Origin: Aedes albopictus
Taxonomy: Eukaryota; Arthropoda; Insecta; Diptera; Culicidae
Reading direction: 5' to 3'
Assembly (NCBI RefSeq): GCF_035046485.1
Contig: NC_085138.1
Span: forward strand, 361,587,238-361,651,237
Length of the DNA stretch: 64,000 bases
The number at the start of each line of letters is the position of its first letter. Within the stretch, counting starts at the first letter, position 1. A program made the translations under genes and the position numbers. Positions 24,813 through 35,387 of this stretch are shown piece by piece. Below the pieces are notes generated by a model. It did not search any database. It saw only the letters and a list, made by a program, of their open reading frames with translations, and was not told where the DNA came from.

Positions 24813-25640
24813 GTGCAAGGAGGAGCATCCACCCAAACGGACAGCTTGCTCTTTGCTGGTAACACAACGATGCAGCACGGAACCATGCAGCTTGCCGAAG
24901 CCGTAGCGGAGAGGTCAAGCCGCCCTACGGTTCGAGCTGCATGGTCGAAACCTACAGAGGAGACGCGGCCCAAGAAGCGTCCGGCAGAGGCGCGTGAAAA
25001 GTCAAAGAGGAAGAAAAGGACGGCCAGCGCGAATAACCAGGCTGGTTGGTTGCGAAATGCGCAAGGGGCAGGGAAACCAAGTCCCAAGCAGCCAACCCTA
25101 AGAGGAACGGCGGACAACCGGACCATGGGAAAGAGAGCCAAGAAGAAGATACATAGTAAAAAAGTGAAGCGAGTCGCGAACGGAGCGACGCGACGCGCTG
25201 ATCTTCAAAACCGAGGCAGACTCGTACGCTGAGGTGCTGAGGGCCATGCGAGGCGAAAATCATCTCTCACCGGCACCGCTGGGCGCGGATGTAAAAAGCA
25301 TCCGTCGCACCAGGACTGAAGAGATGATGCTGGTGCTGAAGAAGGAGTCGGCCAAGAAAGGCACCTCCTATAAAGCAATAGCTCAAGAGGTATTGGGCGA
25401 AAAAGTGCATGTAAGAGCCCTGACAGGAACAAGCTCTGCAGAAAGTGTGTAGGAAGAGTGAAGGGCCATATCGCCAGAGAGTTCAACTCGGCTCCAAAAT
25501 GCCTGATTTGCACGGCGAACAAAAGTCACACAACGCCAACGGTCGGGCCTAAATGTACAGGCACGCGAGGAGGTCGAACCAACCGACGATAATGCAGGCA
25601 CGGCCAACCCAAAGCTGTGCATGTGACGCAGCAATGCCAA
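24813..25640 (+). pseudogene. R1-like LINE ORF1 (gag-like) remnant
   Basis: A basic, lysine/arginine-rich frame (24813-25232) gives way by frameshift to ALIFKTEADSYAEVLRAMRG, then LGADVKSIRRTRTEEMMLVL at 25200-25440. Another frame has KCVGRVKGHIAREF and PKCLICTANKSHTTP, a damaged pair of CCHC-type zinc knuckles in which one cysteine position reads F. This is the layout of the nucleic-acid-binding ORF1 of R1-clade elements. It is cut off by the insertion at 25684. Confidence 0.7.
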
Positions 25641-25683
25641 GGCGATGCGTCCTCAGAATTGGATGCAAACCGGTACACCCTTG

Positions 25684-26916
25684 GGTACACAAAAACCTCC
25701 ATTTAGGTAATGAATCGGGACTGCCTAAATAGAATTTTTACCAAAATGGATTCAGTTTATTACCTAAATGGATTTGAAGATTACAAAGAAGTTTAAGAAA
25801 GGCGAGTAGCCCTGGAGATTTAAAGACCGTCATGCGAGGTTTCGGAGGGCTTTCCAGGTAGTTTTAGGAGGGGACGGGGGTCAGAGATGTCAGAGACGGG
25901 GGCTTCAGGGGCGTTTTCGTGGGGTTTCGAAGGGTCTCAGTTGCGTTACATGGGATCTTATTGTGTTTTAGGGGGATTTCGAAGGCATTTAAGGAAGCTT
26001 CAGACGGTTTTTGGCGAGTTACGTAGGTATTATATAAGCGTTTTTGGGGGTTTCTGGGGGTCTTAGGTGCGTTACATGTGGTTTGAGAGGCATTTCAGGA
26101 AGTTTCAGAGGATTTGTGGCGGGATTCAGAGTCGTTACGTAGGAGTTATGTAGACGAGTTCCGGGGTATCTAGAGCTCTAAGGTGCGTTACATGGGGTTC
26201 GAGGGGGTGTTAGGGGGAATTCGAAGACATTTCAGGAAGCTTCAGAGTAGTTTTGACGAGTTTCAAAGACGTTACGCAGGCGTTATGTGGGCGTTTTCCG
26301 AGTTTCTAATGGTGCGTTACATGGAATCCGAGAGGTTTTAGGGGTATTCCGAAGGCATTTCAGGCTGTTTCAGAGGATTTTAGGTGGGTTTCAGAAGCGT
26401 TATGTAGACGTTTTTGGAGGTTCATGAAGGTATTATGTGCGTTAAATGGGGTCCGAGGGGGTTTTAGGAGAATTACGAATGCATTTCAGAAAGCTTCAGA
26501 GGATTTTTGGTGGGTTTCAGAGGCGTTACGCAGAAGTTTTCGGAGGTTCTGGAGAGTCTCAGAGGGAGGGCCTTAAGAGGGATGGTGTAAGCATGGATTC
26601 CATTCAATCATTCAAGCACACAAGTTATGCATGTAGATTCGATGACTTATGCTCAAGAAAGTTTTTAGGAAACCTTCAACAGTCTCAACCCCCCCCCCCC
26701 TCCCCTCGCTCTACCTTAAGCACGCCCTAAACTCCCCTTACCACCACTCGTTACTTATTTCCCGTGAATCAACTTAATCCCATACCTAATCTAAAACACT
26801 CCAACTGTTCTGAACACAATTAGATTCCATTTCTAAAGGTAACGTTACCTAAATGGAGAGACCTAAATAGATTTTACCTAAATGGATTCTACCTAAATGG
26901 AGGTTTTAGTGTATAC
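25684..26916. mobile_element. TIR-bounded insertion carrying 21-bp/~122-bp repeats
   Basis: The left end reads GTACACAAAAACCTCCATTT and the right end the near-inverse ATGGAGGTTTTAGTGTATAC. Both are followed inward by several CCTAAATGGA words. Between them (25840-26560) lie five higher-order units marked by GTGCGTTACATGG at about 25942, 26068, 26186, 26311 and 26431, each built of ~21-bp subunits. R1-like sequence lies on both sides, so this is an insertion, although R1 sequence is also missing at the junction. The superfamily is unknown. Confidence 0.65.
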
Positions 26917-26929
26917 TGGTGGTGAGCAG

Positions 26930-27650
26930 AAATCACAGAATTCCATGCATCCTGTCTAAGAGCTAGAAGGAGGATGCAAAGAGCTCGCACCGATGAGGGT
27001 AGAATGGAGCGGAGTGAGGCCTACAGGGTGGCTAAACTGGCACTGAACAATGAAATTAAGTTGCGTAAGCGGGCGAGCTTCGAAAATCTCTGCCAGGCAG
27101 CCAACACGACCCCTTGGGATGATGCCTAGTAGTCATGGTCAAACCGAAGGGCGAGTCAGCACCCCCAGAACGCTCTTCCGAGATGCTGCAGAAAAAAGAT
27201 CGTGGAAACTGGATGATGGTTTATAGCTGAAACTCGATGACTCTGGCCTTTCGGATAACCAGTTCGACTTACGGAAGGGTCGATCGACGGTGGACGCTAT
27301 TGGAGCTGTAACCAAAACGGCCGAGATAGCGCTCCAGCAGAAGCGAACGGGAATCCGCTATTGCGTGGTCGTCACGCTGGACGTATAAAATGCGTTCAAT
27401 AGCGTCAGCTGGGCCGCCATCGAGTGCGCTATACACCACCTAGGAGTCCCGGTTAACCTATGCCGGATACTGGAGAGCTTCTTCCAGAAGCATGTGCTAA
27501 TCTACGACACCAAATTGTAGCTCCTCTCTCACGGTTGTAGGAGAGAGGAGCTACAATTTCATCGCGGGGGTACCTCAGGGATCCACCATCCTTGGCCCGA
27601 TACTATGGATATCGTATGACAGATATGCGTATTTCGACTACCACTTGTAA
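26930..27650 (+). pseudogene. R1-like LINE ORF2 remnant
   Basis: The plus-strand frames give CLRARRRMQRARTDEGRMER and RVAKLALNNEIKLRKRASFE, the R1 linker before the reverse transcriptase. These are followed by GLSDNQFDLRKGRSTVDAIG, a CVVVTLDV*NAFNSVSWAAI palm motif with an in-frame stop, and GVPQGSTILGPILW. Stops and frameshifts are many. The endonuclease and everything after the palm are missing. Together with 24813-25640 this is one element that lost its middle and 3' end. Confidence 0.75.
27512..27559. repeat. perfect 19-bp inverted duplication within R1 RT
   Basis: AAATTGTAGCTCCTCTCTC (27512-27530) is followed after ten bases by its exact inverse (27541-27559). The right arm continues into the R1 coding sequence, so the left arm is the added copy. 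It looks like a template-switch scar or a hairpin. Confidence 0.85.
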
Positions 27651-29495
27651 TCTTCCTCAGTGTCAGTTATCCAGTTATCCAAAAGAGGCCTTTTGCTCAC
27701 CCCATGAACTTGGTTAGACCAGCAGCTTGAGGTCTAGGCGGGTCTCCTTCTGGGACCGCATGAGCTCCGAGGTCAGTAGACGTTTCATGAGCTAGTTAGC
27801 AAAGGCAGCAGAGGGTTATCAGTTTTTTTTTTCTGCGCTGTTATTCGATAGATTACTGTGTACTTAGACAACTCACAGGTCATTTACGATGGCTAATAAA
27901 TTGACTGAAGTCCCTTTCTTTGTGCGATTATGAATCAATCAATCAATCACTGGTTGGGCTCGGTGCTTGAATGTTTGAACATTTGTGCCGTTTTTGTTAT
28001 GGGTTATCAAACATGACGACCTATCAGTTTATGTTTGCTCTCGTTTCGAAGCGTGATATGTTTGCAAAGCTTCAATCCACGAGTAGTTACAGGTTCTAAC
28101 GGGGTTGTTTAATAAACGTGTAGTTTAACGTTCCTCCGAAGAGTAAATTTCCATTAAATTGATTTCTTGAAAACTCATGCCAGAACATATTAGTGTTTTG
28201 ATTATTACAACATATGTTGCCAATCAGGACTAGTTTCCAGAATTCTGTTGATTATCTTTAAAAATCACTTGTTCAACAAAATCCATAACTCCAGAATACG
28301 AAGCCAATTTCTCATTCAAAGTGTGTACAATGTCGTTCGATTTCGTTCTTTGTGTGTTATCATCGTTTAAACAGCAATTAATACTCACTGAACGTATTGT
28401 CCAATACCCCAAAGGCAACAAAAAGAAGGAAATAAAGCAAGAACAAAAAGCGAACAAAGCCATCAAACACAAGTGCTGCTGCTGCTGCTGCTGGCTGATG
28501 CCATGTGGCCCAGTTCTTCGATCACCAACAAGAAACATACCAATGCGGCGACGATTGTGTGACAAGAAAGCCTTGTTCTTAAGGTGCTGCTGCTGCTGCT
28601 ATCGTCAGGCTAAATGCTGATGAATGAAATGAAACAAAAATGAACCACCTTCGTCTTGTCCTCCCTACTCCGCTCTTTTATGTTGATGTTGTTATGGTCG
28701 TCGTCCACATCGTCGTCAATTTTATGGGTCCCATCAGAGAACCGATTACGATTGTGAAATGGCATACGCCCTGGTGCTGCTGTTGCTGCTGCTGCCGCTG
28801 CATTGGCATGGCGTTTGCTCTACCTTACCGTATGTGAGTTTTCCACTTTTTCCTTCGTTTCGTATGGGTCCCGTGCCGCAGGGACCGGCTGATCGATGGA
28901 CGACGGTGGCATTCTTTATAATCACCTTCTTGCATGATGTAATTGTGGCACGCACAAGACTACCGGTGCAGTTCTGCGACGATTGGACATCTGAAAATTT
29001 CACAAATCGATAAGGGCGATTGTTGGCGCTTTTAGAGCACTGTTATAGGTTCATTATAACATCGGATGCATTTAGTGCGATCGTTTACTGATACTTGTGC
29101 TGTTTTAGTTTACTTTTCTGTATTACCTTTTTTCCATTTTATGTATGTTTGCAGCTAGCCCAACTATTTCAACACCTTGAGATATATTTACTCTTTTGAC
29201 TGTTCGTTTTTTTCTGGTACTTCAAGCACTTTTAGCTCTTCCAACTCATCCAATTGTTCATGCTCTTCAAGATCTTTTAGCACTGTTAGTTATCTGTCTA
29301 TATCATAGATACCATTTAGCTTCTCTAATTTATCTAACTCATCTCACGTTTCCAGTTTTCTTACTCTTTGAACTTTTTTGTTCTTCTAGCTCTTTTAAGG
29401 CTTCCATTTGTTTTATTTCCTCAATATCTTCTTAGCATTCCCTGATCAAGCTTTTCTTTATTTTATGTAAAAAAAAACTCAAAACTTTATGAGGG
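27650..29495. other. low-repeat DNA with CTG/CAG runs, no gene supported
   Basis: Short GCTGCTGCTG runs occur at about 28473-28491, 28585-28600 and 28773-28800. A plus frame at 28759-29013 starts MAYALVLLLLLLPLHWHGVC, which looks like a signal peptide but arises from the CTG run. A donor-like TATGTGAGTT lies nearby. 29170-29450 is a loose CTCTTTTAGCTCTTCCAACT repeat. This may be unique host DNA, but I cannot name a gene. Confidence 0.3.
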
Positions 29496-29499
29496 CATA

Positions 29500-29690
29500 C
29501 TGATGGACATGAATGCTTCTAAAACGAAGTACATTCTGTGCACAGTAGGATTCATCTAGAAAGTAGTGTCACGACAGAAGGAAATATTTTGGTGGAAGTG
29601 AAGGTATTCATCTACCTCGGATGATAGAGCCAGCTATCTGAGAACGTGTGGTTGAAAATTAATCATGGATTCAGCCTTAGTGTTGGCCGT
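29500..29690 (+). pseudogene. RTE LINE fragment
   Basis: The plus frame gives MDMNASKTKYILCTV followed by degraded sequence around GNIF-like and FIYLG-like positions, the segment after the palm in RTE reverse transcriptases (compare VNASKTKYMLVGG at 23.6 kb). It is short and full of stops. Confidence 0.6.
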
Positions 29691-29794
29691 GTTTTCGCAA
29701 TATAGCTACGATGCCGAGTGCAACTTCGAGATTTGTAACTTTTGCGTCTTTGTAGTCGCGGTGATACCAACCAATCAACAACGAAGCGGGTGAT

Positions 29795-29925
29795 AGATGA
29801 GCTTGGTGGTCTAGTGGCTACCGCTTCTGATTCGTGTGCAGAAGGTCCTGGGTTCAATCCTTGGCCCATCCCTTCCTCCTACTTTGTATCTTTCACCCAC
29901 CTCTCTACATCACACTACTGAGCGC
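29795..29925 (+). mobile_element. tRNA-derived SINE head
   Basis: A tRNA-like pair of internal promoter boxes is present: A box TGGTCTAGTGGCTACCGC and B box GGTCCTGGGTTCAATCC, spaced as in a tRNA. It lacks a closing acceptor stem and CCTCCTAC follows, so it is a SINE rather than a tRNA gene. It is directly followed by RTE sequence. Confidence 0.65.
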
Positions 29926-30223
29926 TGCCTACAAGGTACTCTCTCAAATTTTATGCCGCCGTCTATCACTGATTGCAAGAGTGTTCGTGGGGCAATATCA
30001 GGCTGGATTCATGGGTGAACGCGCTACAACTGACCAGATGTTCGCCATCCGCCAGGTGTTGCAGAAATGCCGCGAATGCAACGTGCCCATACATCACTTG
30101 TTCATCGATTTCAAATCCGCGTATGATACAATCGATCGAGAACAGCTATGGCAGATTATGCACGAATACGGATTCCCGGATAAACTGTTACAATTAATCA
30201 AGGCGACGATAAATCGAGTGATG
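29925..30223 (+). pseudogene. RTE LINE reverse-transcriptase fragment
   Basis: An open stretch gives AAYKVLSQILCRRLS, YQAGFMGERATTDQMFAIRQ, then HHLFIDFKSAYDTIDREQLW and GFPDKLLQLIKATINRVM. It carries the conserved FIDFKSAYDTI palm motif with its catalytic aspartate. It is the N-terminal RT third of a JAM-like RTE, better preserved than the copy at 23 kb. It stops abruptly in the 24-bp repeat at about 30224. Confidence 0.9.
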
Positions 30224-30293
30224 TTCATTCTTGTCGAGATTCTTCCCAGGATTCCTCCTGGGATTCCTTCAGATGTACCTTTCGGAATTGCTG

Positions 30294-30684
30294 TAGGGGT
30301 TGCTAATGAGATCTCTTCAGTGATTTCTGCAGGGATTGCTTCATAAAATCCCGAAAGGATTCATATAGATATTCTATTCGACATTCCTTCTGAATTGAAC
30401 TCCTTCAAAAAATTTTTCCGGAATTCCTGCTGTTATTTTATTACAATTCAATCGTTTTATGGCTTTATCGGTCTATTTCTACTCAGAATTAAGGGAGTAG
30501 AGATCAAAGTGGATAATGAAATGATAGATATGATAGTAGTCGCTAGGTTGCGAACAAGTGTGAAAATCTATAATCTTCTATAAGATGAAATTAGGCAAGT
30601 AGGCCATGTATTGCACGAAAACATCGAATGCGTGAAACTTTTGCCGTACGACCTGTGCTTTTATTGTGTTATTTCATCAGGGAT
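30294..30684. repeat. ~391-bp direct repeat, left copy (flank of LINE)
   Basis: From TAGGGGTTGCTAATGAGATC to GTTATTTCATCAGGGAT this matches 34994-35387 almost base for base. The only clear difference I see is three extra bases in the right copy (GATAGTAGTCGC against GATAGTAATAGTCGC). The two copies abut the 3' and 5' ends of the LINE exactly, so they are best read as an unusually long target-site duplication. Confidence 0.9.
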
Positions 30685-30985
30685 CAGGTATCAGGTATCA
30701 GTAGGTCGGCTCTAGAGGCACGTTCTCCTCCATTTGGGAAATTTGTGCCATCGCCATGAACACGAGCCTATTCATCATTTACCTGACGGAGAAGGGAAGG
30801 AAAAAGGATAGGAGATGGGAAAAGACAGGTAAGGGAATAGGATCGTCATACTCGCAAAAGCGTACCACAATGGGTTCACATAGCGTCCTGAAAAGGACAC
30901 TGTAATAACGCATAAGCGTGCCACAATGGGTTCGAACAGCGCCCTGAGATGGGCACTGTGATAATGCATAAAGCGTAAAGAGAGC

Positions 30986-31390
30986 CTATAGCTCTTTACC
31001 ACAGCGGGTCAAGAACAACAGAACGTCCTGAAGATTCAGGTTTCTGAAGTCAGTTTCACTTAATAAGTGTTTCCCGAGTACTCGGAAACGCAATTGCGCA
31101 AAAGCTGGACAGTTACATATTAAATGATACGAAGTTCCATAATCGGATTCACAGCTATCACATGCAAATGAATCAGCTTGCTGAATATTCGCCATGTGAT
31201 AACTGAGTCGGCAGTGGCCAGTCAATGCTTTGACCAGCATGCTGCAATTCTGCTTTGACAGATTTGTTAGATACTTTGCCACCCCTAGAGATGGCTCAGT
31301 ACAATACAATTTTGTTTGACGACATGACTCCAAACTATTCCAGTATTGTTTGTGCTGAGTGGCAGCCCAGGTGTCAATCTGAAGCTTCAC
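30986..31390 (-). pseudogene. LINE ORF2 C-terminal part with zinc finger
   Basis: This is the in-frame continuation of ORF2 after the TGA at 31391. It gives QIDTWAATQHKQYWNSLESC, then GHCRLSYHM and the finger CDSCESDYGTSYHLIC, ending KEL before TAG at 30986. A C-terminal C-x2-C-x8-H-x2-C arrangement is usual in this type of LINE. There is no ATG at its start, so it is not an independent gene. The single TGA is either a nonsense mutation or, less likely, a site of readthrough. Confidence 0.85.
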
Positions 31391-34239
31391 TCAACACTTG
31401 GATACCGGAATAGCTGGCTGAGGGCCAATGAAGTCATGTGATGCTCCAGTGCGAGCTAACTCATCAGCCAATTCATTTCCAGCGATGGAAGAATGGCCAG
31501 GTACCCATACAAGGTGAACAGCGTTTGCTGAATTCAGCTCCTCAATTTGATTTCGACAAGCGATAACTATCTTCGACCTGGAGTTGGCCGAAGCAAGTGC
31601 TTTAATAGCAGCCTGGCTATCTGAACAGAAGCATATTACTTTGCCCATTACGTGCTGCTGAAGTGCTGATTGCACTCCGCACATAAGAGCAAAGATTTCG
31701 GCCTGAAAAACGGTGCAGTGTCTGCCAAGTGAATAAGACTGATACAGCCTTAGCTCACGAGAATAAACACCAGCACCTGCTCGACCTTCTAGAAGGGAGC
31801 CATCAGTGTAACATACGATGCCGTCTGAAATACTTCTCTCCAGATAACCAGATGTCCACTCTTCCCGGGAAGGGAATTTCGTGGAAAATGTCCTATATGG
31901 AAAATTACAAGCAATTGTAAGATCACTTGGAGCAAGGACAACTTTGTCCCAATTCACCAAAAGTGGAAACAACGAGGTGTGTGTTGAACTGCGGTTCACA
32001 GGAGTTTCCTCTAGTAAACCGAGTACCCATAGACGGTAAGTGCAAGAAAGTGCTTCTTGTTTGAGATGAATGTGTAACAGGACAACGTCAAAGAGAACTT
32101 CGAGCGCTGCCGTGGGAGTTGAAGAGAACGCTCCAGACATCGCCATTAAGCACATCCTTTGGAGATGGCCTAACTTTGATTGGACCGTTCTCACTTCGCC
32201 CTTTTGCCACCACACAAGACATCCATAGGCCAATATTGGCCGAACAACAGTTGTGTAGATCCATTTGATATACTTGGGTTTTAGACCCCAAGTTGTACCA
32301 AAGGTTCGCCGGCATTGCCCGAAGGCCATACAAGCTTTCTTGATTCTGAACTCAACATGAGGTGTCCAGGAAAGCTTGGAATCAAGAATGACTCCAACGT
32401 ACTTTACCTGTTCAGTCACATTGATTTCAGAATCAAAGAGACGTAAAGTTCGAACACCATTACGGTTTCGCTTTTCCGTGAAAAGAACAATAGATGTTTT
32501 ACTCGGATTTACCGAAAGGCCATATTGGCGACACCAATCCTCAACTACCTGAAGAGCGTTTTGCATCAGGTCGAAAAGGGTGCTGATGCACATACCGACT
32601 AACAATGTTAGGTAGTCGTCGGCAAAACCATAAGTAGGAAAACCGCTATTATTGAGTTGCCTCAATAGCGTATCTGCTACGAGATTCCAAAAAAGTGGTG
32701 ATAAGACTCCCCCTTGGGGGCATCCACAAACACTCAATTTCCTAATCGCCGCTTGACGCAATGTCGAGAAGAGATGTCGGTTTTTGAGCATTTGGTGAAT
32801 CCAATTGGAAATCATTGGAGATATACCATGACCCCGTGCGGCTTCCAATATGGCATCGAAAGGCACGTTGTCAAAGGCACCCTCGATATCTAAGAAAACA
32901 CCCAAGCAGGATTGCTTTTGAGCGAATGCCTTCTCGATATCGTAAACAACTTTGTGTAAAAGAGTCACAGTGGACTTTCCAGATTGGTAAGCATGTTGGT
33001 TCACATGAAGAGGCACATTGGCCAGATAAACATCACGGATGTGATGATCCACAATGCGTTCTAAGCATTTCAGAAGAAAAGAGGTCAAACTGATAGGTCT
33101 GAAGCTCTTTGCTTCTTCATACGACGCGCGACCCACTTTCGGAATAAACTTCACAGTAATATCCCGCCAGGATTTGGGAATATACCCTGTAGCAAAACTG
33201 CAAACAAGTAGTTGTTTCAAAACATGTTTGAATTGATCAAATCCCTTCTGAAGCAAAATAGGATAAATCCCATCTGCCCCAGGAGATTTGAAAGGAGCAA
33301 AGCTATTAAGTGCCCATTCAATCGATTCTAAAGTTATGATACTCCGAGCCGAAGCTAAAGAATCATAACTACAAGAAAAGACATCAGGTTCATCCGAAGA
33401 TGTAATATCCACACATCCGGGGAAGTGTGTACTGAATAAACATTCTAAAACTTCCTCATCAGAGGAAGTGAAATCACCATTTGGCAAACGAAGTTCGTTC
33501 ACTTGAAAATCCTTAGATTTTGCAAGGATTTTGTTCAATCGACTGGCTTCACTCAGACTGGAAACATTTGTACAAAGGTTTTTCCAGCCGGATCGTTCAG
33601 CAGACCGACGAGCTTTCTGGTAGGCCTTGCGAGCCGACCTGAAAGCCTCCGATCCAGCCGAACGTCGCCTGTTCCAACTCTTTCTACATTGTTTCTTGAG
33701 CTTCGCCAGATCGGAGTTCCACCAAGGGGTTCCTCTTGTGGTCTTCACAGACCGCAGAGGGCAGGCTTCTTCAAAAGCTTCCATGATGAAGGCCGTTGTA
33801 GTATCAACGGCATCATCTAAATCACTTGGAGTGTCAATTGATGGTGAGTATCCATGAAATTTGGCTGCAACCAAATCGGTAAAGAGATCCCAGTTGGTTG
33901 ACCGAGGATTCCTGAAACGCAAAGTTTGCGAAGTAAAATTCACATGTTCAAACAAGATGTAACGATGATCAGATAAAGATTCTTCATCTGACACATGCCA
34001 ATTGGTCAGCTCATGACTAATTCTGCTAGAGCAAAGCGTTATGTCTAACACTTCCTCTCTACCAGATACCATGAAGGTTGGGCGGTTGCCTATGTTAAGT
34101 AATCCAAGATCTGTACTACTCAAGTATTCCATCAAACTGGAGCCTCTCAAATTGATGTCTGAGCTGCCCCAGATTATATGGTGAGCATTAGCATCACTAC
34201 CAACAATTAGCGGAAGGCCTTTTGAAGTGCAGTATGCAA
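31391..34239 (-). pseudogene. LINE ORF2 main part: endonuclease end, RT, RNase H
   Basis: The frame of over 940 codons is open. Counting from the insertion side it has the endonuclease end (GSDANAHHIIWGS near residue 22, SDHR near 96), then the reverse transcriptase with SFRPISLTSFLLKCLERI (~390), FLDIEGAFDNV (~455), CPQGGVLSPLFWNL (~515) and YGFADDYLTLL (~546). RNase H follows with CYTDGSLLEG (~817), FQAEIFAL (~845), CSDSQAAIKAL (~870) and GHSSIAGNELADELA (~928). All catalytic acidic residues I can identify are present. The frame ends in TGA at 31391-31393, right after RNase H, and coding similarity continues beyond it in the same frame. The upstream end is broken by an inserted element. It is probably inactive but recent. 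Confidence 0.9.
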
Positions 34240-34883
34240 TAGGCCGTTCCTTATTTTGCAAAAATTGGAAATGTTATAAGTTCGTTAGTGGCAAATGATC
34301 GTTTCAGCTAAAAAATGATCGTGTCAAAATTTGAAGTCCGTATCTAGAGGCTAAGTGGTCCCTCAAGGGGCCTAAAGTTGTCAAAAATTGTATGGGACCA
34401 AAAAATCATGAATTTTTTTTCGACGAAAAAATACGCTATTCTACTAAAACCGGTGATTTTAGGACCCTTAAGGGCCAAAAATGTGCTTAGTTTTGCGATA
34501 TCTCTACTCGTTTTCGAGATATTGACAAAAAAACAACCGAAAAATCAGCATTTTTGACCATTTTTTTAGATTTCGAAGGAAATCTACCCTATTTTGTTCA
34601 ATAACTCAAAAACGAGTAGAGATATCGCAATTCTAAGCACATTTTTGGCCCTTAAGGGTCCTAAAATCACCGGTTTTAGTAGAATAGCATATTTTTTCGT
34701 CGAAAAAAAATTCATGTTTTTTTGGTCCCATACAATTTTTGACAACTTTAGGCCCCTTGAGGGACCACTTAGCCTCTAGATACGGACTTCAAATTTTGAC
34801 ACGATCATTTTTTAGCTGAAACGATCATTTGCCACTAACGAACTTATAACATTTCCAATTTTTGCAAAATAAGGGACGGCCTA
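34240..34883. mobile_element. 644-bp near-perfect palindrome with 8-bp duplication
   Basis: The element begins TAGGCCGTTCCTTATTTTGC and ends with the inverse, one base differing, and folds back over almost its entire length. GTATGCAA flanks it on both sides (34232-34239, 34884-34891). The core carries CTCGTTTTCGAGATATTG and AACTCAAAAACGAGTAG near the symmetry point. An 8-bp duplication suggests hAT or P-type mobilisation. It has no coding capacity. It inserted into the LINE endonuclease and is therefore younger than the LINE. Confidence 0.9.
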
Positions 34884-34891
34884 GTATGCAA

Positions 34892-34993
34892 TGACTTGCT
34901 TGAAAGCATCCGTAGGGGATGGTTCATCATGCGGTAAATAAACCGAACAATAAACGTATTTCCTGTTGAGGTTTCCAACAGATACATCTATTA
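34892..34993 (-). pseudogene. LINE ORF2 endonuclease segment cut off by insertion
   Basis: The minus-strand reading gives IDVSVGNLNRKYVYCSVYLP and HDEPSPTDAFKQVIAY. The YCSVYLP block is typical of the EEP endonuclease of LINEs. Its last codons lie in the duplicated 8-bp target, directly continuous with the segment on the other side of the inserted element. The N-terminal part of the endonuclease is lost at the element's 5' truncation. Confidence 0.85.
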
Positions 34994-35387
34994 TAGGGGT
35001 TGCTAATGAGATCTCTTCAGTGATTTCTGCAGGGATTGCTTCATAAAATCCCGAAAGGATTCATATAGATATTCTATTCGACATTCCTTCTGAATTGAAC
35101 TCCTTCAAAAAATTTTTCCGGAATTCCTGCTGTTATTTTATTACAATTCAATCGTTTTATGGCTTTATCGGTCTATTTCTACTCAGAATTAAGGGAGTAG
35201 AGATCAAAGTGGATAATGAAATGATAGATATGATAGTAATAGTCGCTAGGTTGCGAACAAGTGTGAAAATCTATAATCTTCTATAAGATGAAATTAGGCA
35301 AGTAGGCCATGTATTGCACGAAAACATCGAATGCGTGAAACTTTTGCCGTACGACCTGTGCTTTTATTGTGTTATTTCATCAGGGAT
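34994..35387. repeat. ~394-bp direct repeat, right copy (flank of LINE)
   Basis: This copy continues smoothly into a 24-bp-type repeat at 35388, just as the left copy is entered from such a repeat at 30224. The duplicated target is thus ordinary repeat-tract DNA. Confidence 0.9.

Larger units (their letters stand above)
30685..34993 (-). mobile_element. LOA/Lian-like non-LTR retrotransposon, 5'-truncated
   Basis: The element lies on the minus strand. Its 3' end (30685) has the tail TGATACCTGATACC. A 3' untranslated region of about 300 bp follows upstream, then ORF2 with endonuclease remainder, reverse transcriptase, RNase H and a C-terminal finger. No ORF1 is present, and the 5' truncation falls inside the endonuclease at 34993. 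It contains the palindromic element at 34240-34883 and is bracketed by the ~391-bp direct repeat. An RNase H domain with this arrangement is typical of the LOA and I groups. The clade is inferred from memory of motifs, without a tree. Confidence 0.85.

Noticed and set aside
28759..29013. small secreted protein (MAYALVLLLLLL start)
   Set aside because: The leucine run comes from a CTG repeat and the rest has no features.
29795..29870. tRNA gene
   Set aside because: A and B boxes are present but no cloverleaf closes and SINE-type sequence follows; the same holds for 49840-49898 and 50071-50140.
30385..30583. 62-codon frame duplicated at 35095-35286 as a paired gene
   Set aside because: The duplication is the long direct repeat around the LINE; the frame itself has no features.
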